From positions 1-64,000 of the forward strand of contig NZ_CANMZW010000027.1 in NCBI RefSeq assembly GCF_947502445.1: a DNA stretch of 64,000 nt, in the 5' to 3' direction. The DNA is from an uncultured Brevibacillus sp. (GTDB taxonomy: Bacteria; Bacillota; Bacilli; Brevibacillales; Brevibacillaceae). The translations under genes were made by a program, and so were the position numbers. This document shows, piece by piece, positions 42,234 through 51,656 of this stretch (its first letter is position 1; each line of letters begins with the position of its first letter). The notes below the pieces were generated by a model that worked only from the letters and a program-made list of their open reading frames with translations, did no database searches and was not told the origin of the DNA.

Positions 42234-44357
42234 CTATTCCAGTAACGAAGTAATCGGCTTCAGGCGTTGAGCAGAGAACACCTTTTCTCGCGATTGATTG
42301 AGTCGGAATGCTTCCTCCCAAAAAAAGAGCTGACTGTTCAGGGGAAATGGACTCTCGGGTTGTACACGTATGTAAGTACCGTCGGGCAAGAGCATGGATG
42401 CTTTGGCATCATCTTTGAGCATGACCTCCAGATAATGAATCACTCTGGCTTTTAAATCGTCCTGAACGACAGGGAACAAAATCTCGACGCGTGCGATCAT
42501 GTTGCGTGTCATCCAGTCCGCGCTGGAAAGATAGACCTGGGGATTCCCAACGTTGCAGAACACATAGATGCGGCTGTGCTCCAGGTAACGGCCTACGATA
42601 CTGATGACACGTATGTTGGCGCTGACCTCGGGCAAGCCCGGGCGCAGGCAGCAGATGCCGCGGACGATCAAATCAATTTTGACCCCGGCGCATGATGCCC
42701 GATACAAGGCTTCGATGATTTGTTTGTCAGTCAACGAGTTCATCTTGGCAATGATAAAAGCAGGCTTTCCTGCCAGGCTGTTCTCCATTTCTTTTTCAAT
42801 GAGTGCCAAAAAGCTCTCGCGCATGCCGATCGGTGCTGTAGAAATCTCACGCCAGGCAGGTGGATGCGAATAACCAGACAAATGATTGAAAAAGTTGGAC
42901 GCATCGATCCCAAATTCCTCGCGCGAGGTGAGCATCCCGATGTCTGTGTAGGTGCCTGCCGTTTTGTCATTATAATTGCCCGTGCTCAGATGCACGTATC
43001 TTCTTAGCTGGTTGTCTTCCACTCGTACGACGAGCGTGATTTTGCTGTGGGTTTTCAGTCCGGCCACTCCGTAAATGACATGGCAGCCGGCATTTTCCAG
43101 CTTTTTCGCCCAAACGATGTTGTTCTCTTCATCAAAGCGAGCCTTCAGCTCAAGCAAGACTGTTACCTGCTTTCCGTTATCCGCCGCTTTCAGCAACGCA
43201 TTGACGATAGGAGAGTCACCGCTTACTCGATACAGTGTTTGCTTGATGGCCAAAACATTCGGGTCGACTGCAGCCTCCTGAACAAACTGGATGATTGGGT
43301 CGAACGATTCATACGGGTGATGCAGCAAAATATCCTTTTTTTGAATGGCTGCAAAAATATCTTCTTCGTCCAGCAAATCAAGCGGATGCTGGGAAGTAAG
43401 CGGCTCAAACCGCAGATGGTCATACCCTGCGAGCGCATGAAAACGGAAATAGAAGCTGGGGTCGAGTGGACCGTTGAGTCGGAAAATTTCGAAAGCGGAC
43501 AGCTCAAGCCAATCCTGTAGCGTCTCTTTCAAAAAGTCACTCATGGATGCAGCAACAGCCAAGCGGGAGGGCTCACCCATTTTTCGCTTTTTCAGCTCTT
43601 GCTCAATCGCTTCTAACAGGTCTTCCGTCTCGTCCTCGTCTATGGTCATATCAGCGTTACGTGTGATCCGAAACGGACTTGCCTCCAGGATGTTGTAGCC
43701 CCGAAACAACGTGTCCATATACAGGGCGATAACATCCTCGAGCAAAATGAAATGGGCTTCTCCGTCAGGGGAGGGCAGCTCCAGAAAGCGCGGGACAACC
43801 GCGGGTACTTGTACCACAGCAAACAGTGGGCCTTCGCTTTCTGGATTGTCATCCTCCAGTAGCACCGCCAGATTCAAGCTTTTGTTCAGCAGCATCGGGA
43901 ACGGATGGCTGGCGTCTACAGCCATTGGTGTGAGCACAGGATACAGATGATGGTGGAAAAAGTGATGGACAAACTGCTCCTGCTCACAGCTTAATTGCTC
44001 TGCTTTCACAAAGCGAATGCCTGTACGCTGCAGGTCTGGTGTAATTTCATCTTTCAGGATTGCATACATGGACCTGAGCACATGGTGGGTCCGCTCCCAA
44101 ATGGCTTGAAGCTGTTCCCCTGGAGTCATCCCCGATTTGTTGTCTGGCTTGGTGAATCCAGCCTTCACTTGATCCTTTAGACCAGCTACTCTTACCATGA
44201 AAAATTCGTCAAAGTTGCTGCTTGCGATTGCGATAAATTTTAACCGTTCAAATAATGGATTATCCGGATTGGCGGCCTCTGCCAGCACGCGCTCGTTGAA
44301 TGCAATCCAGCTTAACTCTCGATTGATGTAATAATCTGGAATACTAAAGTCCTTCAT
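42234..44357 (-). CDS. ppk: Polyphosphate kinase
   Basis: The 707-residue PPK1 has an N-terminal YINRELSWIAFNERVL, the FDPIIQFVQEAAVDPNV and KQTLYRVSGDSPIV blocks, the phosphorylated His in THSKITLVVR, and the second His in EHSRIYVFCNVGNP. It makes polyphosphate from ATP. AAAAGGG precedes the ATG. It is downstream of the exopolyphosphatase gene on the same strand, so synthesis and breakdown enzymes are encoded together. Confidence 0.96.
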   Translation of the reverse strand: MKDFSIPDYYINRELSWIAFNERVLAEAANPDNPLFERLKFIAIASSNFDEFFMVRVAGLKDQVKAGFTKPDNKSGMTPGEQLQAIWERTHHVLRSMYAILKDEITPDLQRTGIRFVKAEQLSCEQEQFVHHFFHHHLYPVLTPMAVDASHPFPMLLNKSLNLAVLLEDDNPESEGPLFAVVQVPAVVPRFLELPSPDGEAHFILLEDVIALYMDTLFRGYNILEASPFRITRNADMTIDEDETEDLLEAIEQELKKRKMGEPSRLAVAASMSDFLKETLQDWLELSAFEIFRLNGPLDPSFYFRFHALAGYDHLRFEPLTSQHPLDLLDEEDIFAAIQKKDILLHHPYESFDPIIQFVQEAAVDPNVLAIKQTLYRVSGDSPIVNALLKAADNGKQVTVLLELKARFDEENNIVWAKKLENAGCHVIYGVAGLKTHSKITLVVRVEDNQLRRYVHLSTGNYNDKTAGTYTDIGMLTSREEFGIDASNFFNHLSGYSHPPAWREISTAPIGMRESFLALIEKEMENSLAGKPAFIIAKMNSLTDKQIIEALYRASCAGVKIDLIVRGICCLRPGLPEVSANIRVISIVGRYLEHSRIYVFCNVGNPQVYLSSADWMTRNMIARVEILFPVVQDDLKARVIHYLEVMLKDDAKASMLLPDGTYIRVQPESPFPLNSQLFFWEEAFRLNQSREKVFSAQRLKPITSLLE

Positions 44358-44376
44358 CCATGTCCAACCCTTTTAT

Positions 44377-44437
44377 ATATTTATAGAGGAGGTTCAAAAA
44401 GTGAAAAGCCAACTTTTTGAACGCGTATTTATAGGTA
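44377..44437. repeat. Hairpin repeat between ppx and ppk
   Basis: GTTCAAAAAGT (44392-44402) and ACTTTTTGAAC (44412-44422) form an 11-bp hairpin, flanked on both sides by direct repeats of TATTTATAG. The direct-repeat-flanked palindrome looks like a small mobile or intergenic repeat. It could also attenuate ppx-ppk transcription. Confidence 0.55.
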
Positions 44438-44488
44438 GATGATTCCAACTCATTAGGACAAGTATAGCAGGCTACTATTAAGTGATTG

Positions 44489-46024
44489 TTAAGTTTTAGG
44501 CTTGGCGATGGCCGCTTCAAACGATACTGGTATTTTCCAACCCTTGGAGAACTTGATCAATGGTTCGTCCAGCAAGGAATATTCCAAATGATCCGCGCGC
44601 TTGCCTACGCAAATAAGGGAATACGAGCCGTTCGTTTTCGTGAGCTGGACAGAGTGGATCGACTGCGTCATGGAGCGATCCAGCATCCGGGATACTAATA
44701 GGATGTGGCCGAGCTTTTCAATCATGCTCTTGTCCTGCTTGGAAACGATGTCTGGATGGCGGTTGATCTGACTCACCAGCAGCTTATTGCTTTTGTAAGA
44801 CGCAAGCATCGCGATGAGCAGCCGCTCCCGGTGTGTGTAGCCTGCCAACAATACCTGCGAAAGTAAATAAAACGTATGCTCGGATGACTCGTATACGTTG
44901 ATGGTGCGACCAGAATCGTGAAGCAAGGCTGCCGTAGCCAAAAGCTCTCGCTCCGCTTGCCCGAATGTATGGAGACCCTGTGCGCCTAGCTGGTCAAATA
45001 ACGATAGGGCCAAGCCTTTGACATGCTCGGCATGTGCACAGTCGATGTGATAGCGATTCATGAATTGCGCTGCGGTTTTTGCATGAATATCACTACTAGT
45101 CGCAGGCGGTTCTCCCCCCCAAACCGACTCATAAAGTACCCCCTCACGCAGTCCTTTGTTGCTCACAAGAAGGACGTCGCTGCCTGTGTATTCCAGCAAG
45201 GATTCAAAAGCAGCGATCCCTGAAAGCACGACATCTGCCCGGTCCTTGGACATCCCTGGAACCTGACGTCTTTCTTCCAGCGAGAGGCTGCGGATATGCT
45301 CCAAAATACCTGTTACACTTTCTGTGCTGATCGGGTAATGATGCAGGCTGTCCATGCTGTAGTGAACGGAGCGCTGATGAATTTTTCCCAGATTGCGAGC
45401 CGTGCCACCGATAGCAATCACGGGACATTTTTTGCCCATAAGCCATGGCTTGGATGCGAATGAGGCGGCTAGAAAAGAACGCAGCTGGGCGAATTCAGCT
45501 TCTGTCGGTATGTCGCTATGTAAAAACATTTTCGTCAGTGTAACAATTCCAAATGGGAAGCTGTGACTTTCTTGCAGCCTGCGATTTTGGAAATAAGTGA
45601 TCTCCGTGCTGCCGCCACCGATATCAATCGTAACTCCCTCGTCTACATTCATGCTGTCCATTACAGCGAGATAGCCATAACGGGCTTCTTCCTCGCCTGT
45701 TAAAATCCGGATGGAAATACCTGTTTCGGCTTTGATCAGCTCGATCAGCTCGATCCCGTTTTCTGCCTGTCTGACGGCAGCTGTGGCAACGGCAATTGTT
45801 TTTTGGACCTGTCTCGCATCCAGCAGCTCTTTGAATTGGTGCAAACAAGTGAGCGTAATGGATATTCCTTCCGTGTCGAGATGGTTGTTTTGCAGATGAT
45901 TGCTGAGCCTGAGGCTGCGTTTGATATTGTCCATTTCGGTCAGATTTCCCTGCTCGTCCTGCTTATAAATAACCAGCCTGGCTGTATTTGAACCAAGGTC
46001 GATAACACCCATACTTTTCGTCAT
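44489..46024 (-). CDS. ppx: Exopolyphosphatase / guanosine pentaphosphatase (Ppx/GppA) with HD-like C-terminus
   Basis: The product of about 511 residues begins MGVIDLGSNTARLVIY and has the second phosphate motif VTIDIGGGSTEITYF near residue 130, both of the actin-like ATPase fold. The C-terminal part (LLHDSGRTINVYESSEHTFYLL, about residue 370) is the HD-type domain seen in long Ppx proteins. It releases phosphate from polyphosphate ends, opposing ppk. The ATG at 46024 has GGGGA upstream; a longer frame from 46078 lacks family support. Confidence 0.92.
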   Translation of the reverse strand: MTKSMGVIDLGSNTARLVIYKQDEQGNLTEMDNIKRSLRLSNHLQNNHLDTEGISITLTCLHQFKELLDARQVQKTIAVATAAVRQAENGIELIELIKAETGISIRILTGEEEARYGYLAVMDSMNVDEGVTIDIGGGSTEITYFQNRRLQESHSFPFGIVTLTKMFLHSDIPTEAEFAQLRSFLAASFASKPWLMGKKCPVIAIGGTARNLGKIHQRSVHYSMDSLHHYPISTESVTGILEHIRSLSLEERRQVPGMSKDRADVVLSGIAAFESLLEYTGSDVLLVSNKGLREGVLYESVWGGEPPATSSDIHAKTAAQFMNRYHIDCAHAEHVKGLALSLFDQLGAQGLHTFGQAERELLATAALLHDSGRTINVYESSEHTFYLLSQVLLAGYTHRERLLIAMLASYKSNKLLVSQINRHPDIVSKQDKSMIEKLGHILLVSRMLDRSMTQSIHSVQLTKTNGSYSLICVGKRADHLEYSLLDEPLIKFSKGWKIPVSFEAAIAKPKT

Positions 46025-46109
46025 GAGATTCCCCACTTTGCGATAGTACCATTTTTTGATCTTTCCATTATGCCACATAATATAAGAATTCCACCCAATA
46101 ACTTGTTAG

Positions 46110-46138
46110 TTGACAACAGCCCAAAACCTTTTTATAAT
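46110..46138 (+). promoter_or_regulatory. SigA promoter of the T-box transcript
   Basis: Consensus TTGACA (46110-46115) and TATAAT (46133-46138) are 17 bases apart. Confidence 0.88.
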
Positions 46139-46144
46139 CGGAGA

Positions 46145-46460
46145 CATTCAATCAAGCATGAAACACCCATAGCAAAGAAACGCCGTGAAAAGGAAAGTAG
46201 AAAAGGGATTTGACGTCCAGAGAGCTGCCTGATTGCTGGGAGGGTAGCCGCGAACTCTTTTTGAATGCCACCTTGGAGCTCTGCTTTTGAACGAATGAGT
46301 AGAAAGCAGCGACTAGCCCACGTTATCGGGCGCATGTCAATGACGACTGCATAAGTTTGCTTTTTGTGAAAAAGGCAAAAAAGCTGAGTGGTACCGCGAT
46401 ACCTTCGCCTCAGCAATCGGATTTATGGGAAACCATGGGTCTGGTTGCTGGGGCTTTTTG
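46145..46460 (+). promoter_or_regulatory. T-box riboswitch leader
   Basis: The T-box antiterminator core TGGTACCGCG lies at 46389-46398. A long stem I region upstream carries a CCAGAGAGCTGCC segment typical of the distal loops. A terminator follows at 46408-46460: an 11-bp outer stem (CCTCAGCAATC with GGTTGCTGGGG), an ATGG-GAAA-CCAT cap and CTTTTT. Uncharged tRNA should favour antitermination. I could not fix the specifier codon; alanine would fit the downstream genes, while TCT (Ser) follows the common spacing after GGAGC. Confidence 0.9.
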
Positions 46461-46492
46461 CATGTAAAAAGAGAGAAATGGAGTGGTGGGGT

Positions 46493-46993
46493 ATGGATCG
46501 AGTGAAGCAACGAGAACTGCTACATCTTTTGGAAGAGGACAGTCGCATGAGCGCCGAGCAAATCGGTAAAATGCTGGCTGAACCAACTGAGGCTGTCGAA
46601 GAGGCGATTGCCGCGCTTGAAGCAGACAAGGTGATCGTGAAGTATCCAGCGCTTGTAAACTGGGAGCGGGTTGAGGATCATCCATATGTAAACGCGATGA
46701 TTGACGTAAAAGTAACGCCGAAGCGCGACGTGGGCTTTGACGAGGTGGCAGAGCGTATCTGCCGCTTTCCGGAAGTAAAAGCTGTCTACTTGATGTCAGG
46801 TGCGAGCTATGACTTGTCGATCGTACTGGAAGGAAAGACGATGAGAGAAGTAGCCAACTTTGTTTCACAAAAGCTGGCGACACTCGATTCAGTCGTTTCA
46901 ACGGCTACGCACTTTATTTTGAAACGCTACAAGCACGATGGGATTGAGCTGGAGGATCGTGACGAAGATCGCAGGATGGTGGTTACGCCGTGA
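46493..46993 (+). CDS. Lrp/AsnC-family regulator (AlaR-like)
   Basis: The 166-residue regulator has an N-terminal HTH (LHLLEEDSRMSAEQIGKMLAEPTEAVEEAIAALEADKVI) and a C-terminal RAM/ACT-like domain (AMIDVKVTPKRDVGFDEVAERICRFPEVKAVYLMSGASYDLSIVLEG). Together with the overlapping aminotransferase gene it matches the AlaR-AlaT pair of Bacillus subtilis (yugG-yugH). The ATG at 46493 has GGAG eight bases upstream. Expression depends on the T-box leader. Confidence 0.86.
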   Translation: MDRVKQRELLHLLEEDSRMSAEQIGKMLAEPTEAVEEAIAALEADKVIVKYPALVNWERVEDHPYVNAMIDVKVTPKRDVGFDEVAERICRFPEVKAVYLMSGASYDLSIVLEGKTMREVANFVSQKLATLDSVVSTATHFILKRYKHDGIELEDRDEDRRMVVTP

Positions 46994-48174
46994 GTACACA
47001 ATTAACAGTCAACAAAAGTCGTTTATCATCCACAGTCGCTTCTTTGAAGCCTTCAGGAATTCGCCGCTTTTTCGATTTGGCAGCTTCGATGGAGGGAGTC
47101 ATCTCGCTAGGTGTTGGTGAGCCTGATTTCGTTACACCATGGCGTATGCGGGAAGCATCGATTTCGTCATTGGAGCGCGGTCATACCGCGTATACATCCA
47201 ATGCTGGTCTTTTGGAGCTGCGGGTTGAAATCCAGAAGTATTTGGAGGAGCGGTTTTCTGTCAGCTATCATCCTGAGTCCGAAATTCTGATTACGGTTGG
47301 AGCCAGTGAAGCAATTGACATCGCGCTGCGCGCCATTTTGGACCCAGGTGATGAGGTGCTGGTCGTCGAGCCGTGCTACGTATCGTATGAACCAGTCATT
47401 CGTTTGGCTGGCGGAAAACCGGTCTTTTTGAAAACGACCATGGAAAACAATTTCAAGCTGACGCCAGAAGAGCTGGAGAAGCATATCTCTCCTCGTACCA
47501 AAGCGATCATTTTCTGCTATCCGAACAACCCAACAGGGGGAACGATGACCGCGGACGAGTGGAAAACACTGCTGCCGATTATTGAAAAACACGATCTTTT
47601 GGTGATCTCCGATGAGATTTACGCAGAGCTGACGTATGGTCGGATGCATGACAGCATCGCAGCGCTGCCAGGAATGAAGGACAGAACGATTCTGATTTCC
47701 GGATTTTCCAAAGCGTTTGCGATGACGGGCTGGCGGTTAGGGTACGTATGTGCCACTCCAGATTTGTTGGCAGGGATGCTGAAAATTCATCAATATACGA
47801 TGCTGTGTGCACCAACGATGGCGCAAATGGCTGCGCTGGAGGCACTTCGTCATGGACGCGCAGATATGGAACGGATGATCGAGAGCTACCGCCAGCGACG
47901 CAATTACGTAGTGGATGGCTTTAGACAGATCGGGCTGAACTGTCATGAGCCTGACGGTGCATTCTACGCCTTCCCGTCCGTCACCTCGACAGGACTTACC
48001 TCTGCGGCATTTGCAGAAAAGCTGCTGATGGAAGAAAAGGTAGCGGTCGTTCCTGGTGATGTGTTTGGAGAGAGCGGTCACGGGCATATTCGCTGCTCCT
48101 ATGCGACGTCGATGGATCAGTTGAAAAAGGCGCTGGAGCGGATGGATAGCTTGATGAGTCGGATGAAAGCTTAA
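46990..48174 (+). CDS. PLP-dependent aminotransferase (AlaT-like)
   Basis: The 394-residue fold type I aminotransferase has SLGVGEPDFVTPW at the substrate loop, YPNNPTGG near residue 185, and the PLP Lys in SGFSKAFAMTGWRLGY near residue 240. The GTG start overlaps the regulator stop by four bases. It is related to B. subtilis AlaT/PatA-type enzymes; alanine synthesis is the best guess, aromatic or diaminopimelate specificity an alternative. Confidence 0.88.
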   Translation: MSTQLTVNKSRLSSTVASLKPSGIRRFFDLAASMEGVISLGVGEPDFVTPWRMREASISSLERGHTAYTSNAGLLELRVEIQKYLEERFSVSYHPESEILITVGASEAIDIALRAILDPGDEVLVVEPCYVSYEPVIRLAGGKPVFLKTTMENNFKLTPEELEKHISPRTKAIIFCYPNNPTGGTMTADEWKTLLPIIEKHDLLVISDEIYAELTYGRMHDSIAALPGMKDRTILISGFSKAFAMTGWRLGYVCATPDLLAGMLKIHQYTMLCAPTMAQMAALEALRHGRADMERMIESYRQRRNYVVDGFRQIGLNCHEPDGAFYAFPSVTSTGLTSAAFAEKLLMEEKVAVVPGDVFGESGHGHIRCSYATSMDQLKKALERMDSLMSRMKA

Positions 48175-48253
48175 GCAGCATCCATATAATAGGAAGCGAT
48201 AGATGTGGGATGGCCGTTGGGCTGTCCCTTTCTTCTTCTTCAAAAGCTTCCTA

Positions 48254-48928
48254 TCAGGAAGATATGATAATTGTAGCAACCAGCTGTGTCACGAGCGCCG
48301 CGAGGATCATTGAAATGCTGGAGACGGTGCCTGATATCGGGCTTAGCTCGAACGCTTTTGCTGTACCTGCACCATGGGCGCTCGTACCGAGCAGGACGCC
48401 TCTGGCGATATCATCGGAGATGCGCAGATACGAGATGATATACGGTCCGATGACAGAGCCGAGCAGCCCTGTAATCAAGACAAGCACAGCTGTTATAGAA
48501 GGAACGCCTCCGATCATCTCCGATACGTTCATGGCGATCGGCGTAGTGATCGAGCGCGGCAGCAGGCTGAATAGCACATGATGATCGACGTGCAGCAATA
48601 GGGCCAGCAATGCCGAGGAGACGACGGCTACTGCGGAACCAGCTACGACACTGATCAAGATCTGTGCAGCGTGTTTCTTCAATAAAGGATAGTATTTGTA
48701 GAGCGGAACGGCAAAAGCAATGGTAGCAGGCTGGAGCATGTAGGCCAGCCATTTGCCGCCCGCATTGTACGTATCATAAGACGTATGAGTACAGAGTAAG
48801 ACAATAACTAAAACAATCGGCGTAAACAATAGCGGCGAAAACAGAAGTATACGTTTGTAGCGATAAAGCCGCTTGGCGATGAGGTAAATGAAAATGGTGA
48901 ACAAGAATCCGCATATGCCGGCGATCAT
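48254..48928 (-). CDS. LrgB/CidB-family membrane protein
   Basis: The product of about 224 residues has roughly seven spans and the family signature LPRSITTPIAMNVSEMIGGVPSITAVLVLITGLLGSVIGPYI plus GTSAHGAGTAKAFELS. These proteins work with an LrgA/CidA holin-like partner in murein hydrolase control or pyruvate and small-metabolite transport. The start at 48928 overlaps the LrgA-like stop by four bases and has AAAGGAG upstream. Confidence 0.9.
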   Translation of the reverse strand: MIAGICGFLFTIFIYLIAKRLYRYKRILLFSPLLFTPIVLVIVLLCTHTSYDTYNAGGKWLAYMLQPATIAFAVPLYKYYPLLKKHAAQILISVVAGSAVAVVSSALLALLLHVDHHVLFSLLPRSITTPIAMNVSEMIGGVPSITAVLVLITGLLGSVIGPYIISYLRISDDIARGVLLGTSAHGAGTAKAFELSPISGTVSSISMILAALVTQLVATIIISS

Positions 48929-49296
48929 GGGCGGGTATGCTCCTTTCGTTTGGAAATGCTCTGAGCTACCAGTCCACTGCAAATCATGACAAATGTGGTG
49001 CCAAATGCGATCACGAGAAAAATTTGAATCCCCTCATGCAGCATCAGGCTTTGATACGAGATGATTCCGACGGATGGCGGTATGAAAAAAAGCAGCAGCT
49101 CGGCGAGTAGCCAGCTCGCTCCCGTTTCAATCCATTCCAGATGCAGAACCTTTGATTGAAGCAATAAAAACACCACGAACATGCCGAGGAGGCTCCCTGG
49201 TATTTTCCAATCGAGGATGGAGACAAGTGCATTCATTATAATAGAAACGACAATAAAAAAAGCAACCTGCCCCAAGAGTATAAGTAGTCTTTTCAT
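48925..49296 (-). CDS. LrgA/CidA holin-like protein
   Basis: The 123-residue protein has four spans: the LrgA pattern with SILDWKIPGSLLGMFVVFLLL near residue 30, and LFFIPPSVGIISYQSLM near residue 70. It pairs with the overlapping LrgB-like gene. The divergent LysR gene at 49408 probably controls both, as CidR/YwbI does in relatives. Confidence 0.9.
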   Translation of the reverse strand: MKRLLILLGQVAFFIVVSIIMNALVSILDWKIPGSLLGMFVVFLLLQSKVLHLEWIETGASWLLAELLLFFIPPSVGIISYQSLMLHEGIQIFLVIAFGTTFVMICSGLVAQSISKRKEHTRP

Positions 49297-49407
49297 GAAG
49301 TTCTCTCCCTTTGTGAAAAGTGTACATCACCTCTTTTCATAGGTAAAATGCATATATAGAATCATTGGGATTCATTCTATCTATAGGTGTCGCAAAGGAG
49401 ATGTCTG

Positions 49408-50292
49408 ATGGATATCCGGCATTTGCAATATTTTTTGGAGGTCGCTCGCCACAACAGCTTCACCAAGGCAGCGGAGTCCCTCTATATTACACAGCCCACG
49501 ATCAGTAAAATGGTGCGTAATCTGGAAGAGGAGCTGGGCGTCGAGCTATTTGAACGTTTGGGCAAGCGAGTCGCGCTGACAGACGCTGGGTGGGTGCTGA
49601 ATTCCCAAGCAGAGGTTATGGTGAAATCGTTTGAAAGCATGACAGTCCATATTAATGAATTGATGGAATTGAAAAAAGGCAGGATACGGATCGGATTGCC
49701 GCCGATGGTAGGAGCTAATTTTTTCCCTCGGGTCATCGGCAAGTTTTGCGAGCAGTACCCAGGTATTGTTCTGGAGCTTTTAGAGGTAGGCTCGAAAAAA
49801 GTGGAGGCAGATGTGGCTTCGGGGATGCTGGACAGCGGAGTCGTGCTTTTGCCGATTGATGAGGAGGTTTTCGAGTCATATTCGTTTGTGAATGAAGATA
49901 TTCAGGTAGTCGTCCATCCGACGCACCGATTGGCAGCCAAGCAGAAGGTATCCTTGGCAGAGCTTGCAGATGAGCGGTTCCTGTTGTTCCACGAGGACTT
50001 TGCTTTGCACAGTCGCATCATTGATGCATGTGTGCGGGTCGGCTTTCATCCCCAAGTGATTTACAAAAGCTCGCAGTGGGATTTTCTCAGTGAAATGGTC
50101 GCGGCCAATATCGGGATTACTTTGCTGCCCCAAACCATTTGCAGTGAGCTGGACTCCGAGCGTTTTCACGTCTTATCCTTGGTGAATCCAGAGATCAAGT
50201 GGCACTTAGGGATGATTTGGCGAAAAAATGCTTATCTCTCATATGCTACACGGGAGTGGATTCGTTTTACACAAGGCATGCTACCAGAGTGA
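49408..50292 (+). CDS. LysR-family regulator (CidR/YwbI-like)
   Basis: The product of about 294 residues has the HTH MDIRHLQYFLEVARHNSFTKAAESLYITQPTISKMVRNLEEELGVELFER and an effector domain from residue 90 (RIRIGLPPMVGANFFPRVIGKF). It is divergent from lrgAB with a 110-base gap. The ATG at 49408 has AAAGGAG upstream. Confidence 0.92.
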   Translation: MDIRHLQYFLEVARHNSFTKAAESLYITQPTISKMVRNLEEELGVELFERLGKRVALTDAGWVLNSQAEVMVKSFESMTVHINELMELKKGRIRIGLPPMVGANFFPRVIGKFCEQYPGIVLELLEVGSKKVEADVASGMLDSGVVLLPIDEEVFESYSFVNEDIQVVVHPTHRLAAKQKVSLAELADERFLLFHEDFALHSRIIDACVRVGFHPQVIYKSSQWDFLSEMVAANIGITLLPQTICSELDSERFHVLSLVNPEIKWHLGMIWRKNAYLSYATREWIRFTQGMLPE

Positions 50293-50311
50293 GAATAGAC
50301 CGAGTAGAAGA

Positions 50312-50360
50312 AAACCCCCGAGAGAAGAAAGTATGATTAATTCTCTTGGGGGTGTTATTT
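50312..50360. terminator. Bidirectional terminator
   Basis: ACCCCCGAGAGAA and TTCTCTTGGGGGT pair around GAAAGTATGATTAA, with a T-rich tail on one side and AAAA on the other. It lies between convergent genes. Confidence 0.85.
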
Positions 50361-50422
50361 CATTAGGGTTATCAGTTAATAAAAAGTTGTAATGATATTA
50401 GGGCATTCCGCTAATAAAACGC

Positions 50423-51478
50423 TTAATTACCAATAGATTGCTTTAATGTCACAACAGCTACATTATATTGATACAACGCATCAGCTGCTTTTATTTCACT
50501 ATCCAACAATTTTGCTTCTATATCAATCAACTCATCGAGAGACACTTTTCGATTTAAGTAATCAGACCGTGCCTGGTCATAGTGCTTCTGTGCGGCATCT
50601 TTGGTTGCCTGATTGTCTTCCATAACTTTTTTCGCTGAGATTACTTTTTCATAGTGTTCCTTCACTTCTTTATCAACCGTTGATTTCGTTCTTTGCAACA
50701 ATATCTCAGCTTTTTTCAAGTTATTTCTTGCGATTTTACCATCGTAGCTACTCGAGAGAGAATACTTTGCAACAATGTTTAATTTTACTTCGGCAAGCTT
50801 TCTTTCCTCTTCGGCTTTTATCATATCCGGACGTTTTTCGTAGGCGATCGTTTGCACTTCTTCCCATGTAGACAATTGATATTGAATCAGGTCGTAAGCG
50901 GACAATTTCCAATCTTTATCCGGAACTTCCAGCAGCAAATTATTAAGCTTGGCCAATGCCTCCTGGTGGCTTGTTTGAAGTTTAACAAGCGCTTCTTTGG
51001 CTTCTGCGTTCGGGGATGGATACCAAAAGTGGCGCTGGATGCTTTGCCTTTGCAATTTTATTTTGGTTTCGAGAGAAAGAACTTCCAGATAAGCTTTTTC
51101 AACTTGGAGCCGCAGTGAGCTTTTTAGTGCATCCATGGTGGCTTTGCTAGCAGCAATATCCTTTTTCGCTTCTGCTGCCTTCTTGTATTTCGTCTGGGCA
51201 TCTTTGAATGTATAGATGGAATCTTCTTTAATTGCCTGACTATCTCTGAGTGTTATAAGGGAATCGTAGTATGTTGTATCGGCAGCTAATCGGAGCAATT
51301 CCAAGTCGGCGTTGTTATTCAGAGCTTTGTCGATAGCTTGGTCAATCGTGATGGATGCCAAATTCGTCTGTTCGGCAGCAGCAGATACGTGAGCAGAGGG
51401 GAAAGCTAGGGACGAGCTGGCCAGTAATGTAGTGACCAATGTGGTGCTATAGATGTGCCTGAAAAGTTTGGACTGCAT
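50423..51478 (-). CDS. TolC-family (outer membrane efflux-like) secreted protein, Fur-regulated
   Basis: The 351-residue protein has a signal peptide (TTLVTTLLASSSLAFPSAHVSA) and two OEP-like coiled-coil repeats: ITIDQAIDKALNNNADLEL opens the first and the second ends with SLDELIDIEAKLLDSEIKAADALYQYNVAVVTL. TolC proteins normally form outer-membrane channels; in a single-membrane cell the role is unclear, and such homologues may be wall-located adaptors for efflux. A Fur box overlaps the promoter, so iron limitation should induce it. No efflux pump genes are adjacent. AGGAGG precedes the ATG. Confidence 0.82.
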   Translation of the reverse strand: MQSKLFRHIYSTTLVTTLLASSSLAFPSAHVSAAAEQTNLASITIDQAIDKALNNNADLELLRLAADTTYYDSLITLRDSQAIKEDSIYTFKDAQTKYKKAAEAKKDIAASKATMDALKSSLRLQVEKAYLEVLSLETKIKLQRQSIQRHFWYPSPNAEAKEALVKLQTSHQEALAKLNNLLLEVPDKDWKLSAYDLIQYQLSTWEEVQTIAYEKRPDMIKAEEERKLAEVKLNIVAKYSLSSSYDGKIARNNLKKAEILLQRTKSTVDKEVKEHYEKVISAKKVMEDNQATKDAAQKHYDQARSDYLNRKVSLDELIDIEAKLLDSEIKAADALYQYNVAVVTLKQSIGN

Positions 51479-51503
51479 GATACAAACCTCCTAGAGCATA
51501 TAT

Positions 51504-51533
51504 GTTATATTTGATAACGATTATCATTATCAA
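51504..51533 (-). promoter_or_regulatory. Fur-controlled promoter of the TolC-like gene
   Basis: On the minus strand TTGATA and TATAAC are 18 bases apart. The spacer is filled by a Fur box (51513-51531) that matches the 19-base consensus at 17 positions. The layout is the same as at 892-921. Confidence 0.86.
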
Positions 51534-51656
51534 ATTAATCAAAAGTATATATTTTCCCTTTTATTTCGTCAACAGAAATAATCCTGAGAAAGAAAAAAAG
51601 GACCCCCCTTTTGCAAGGAGATCCTACTTTGTGCAGTTCAAGAGATCGTGCTGCAT

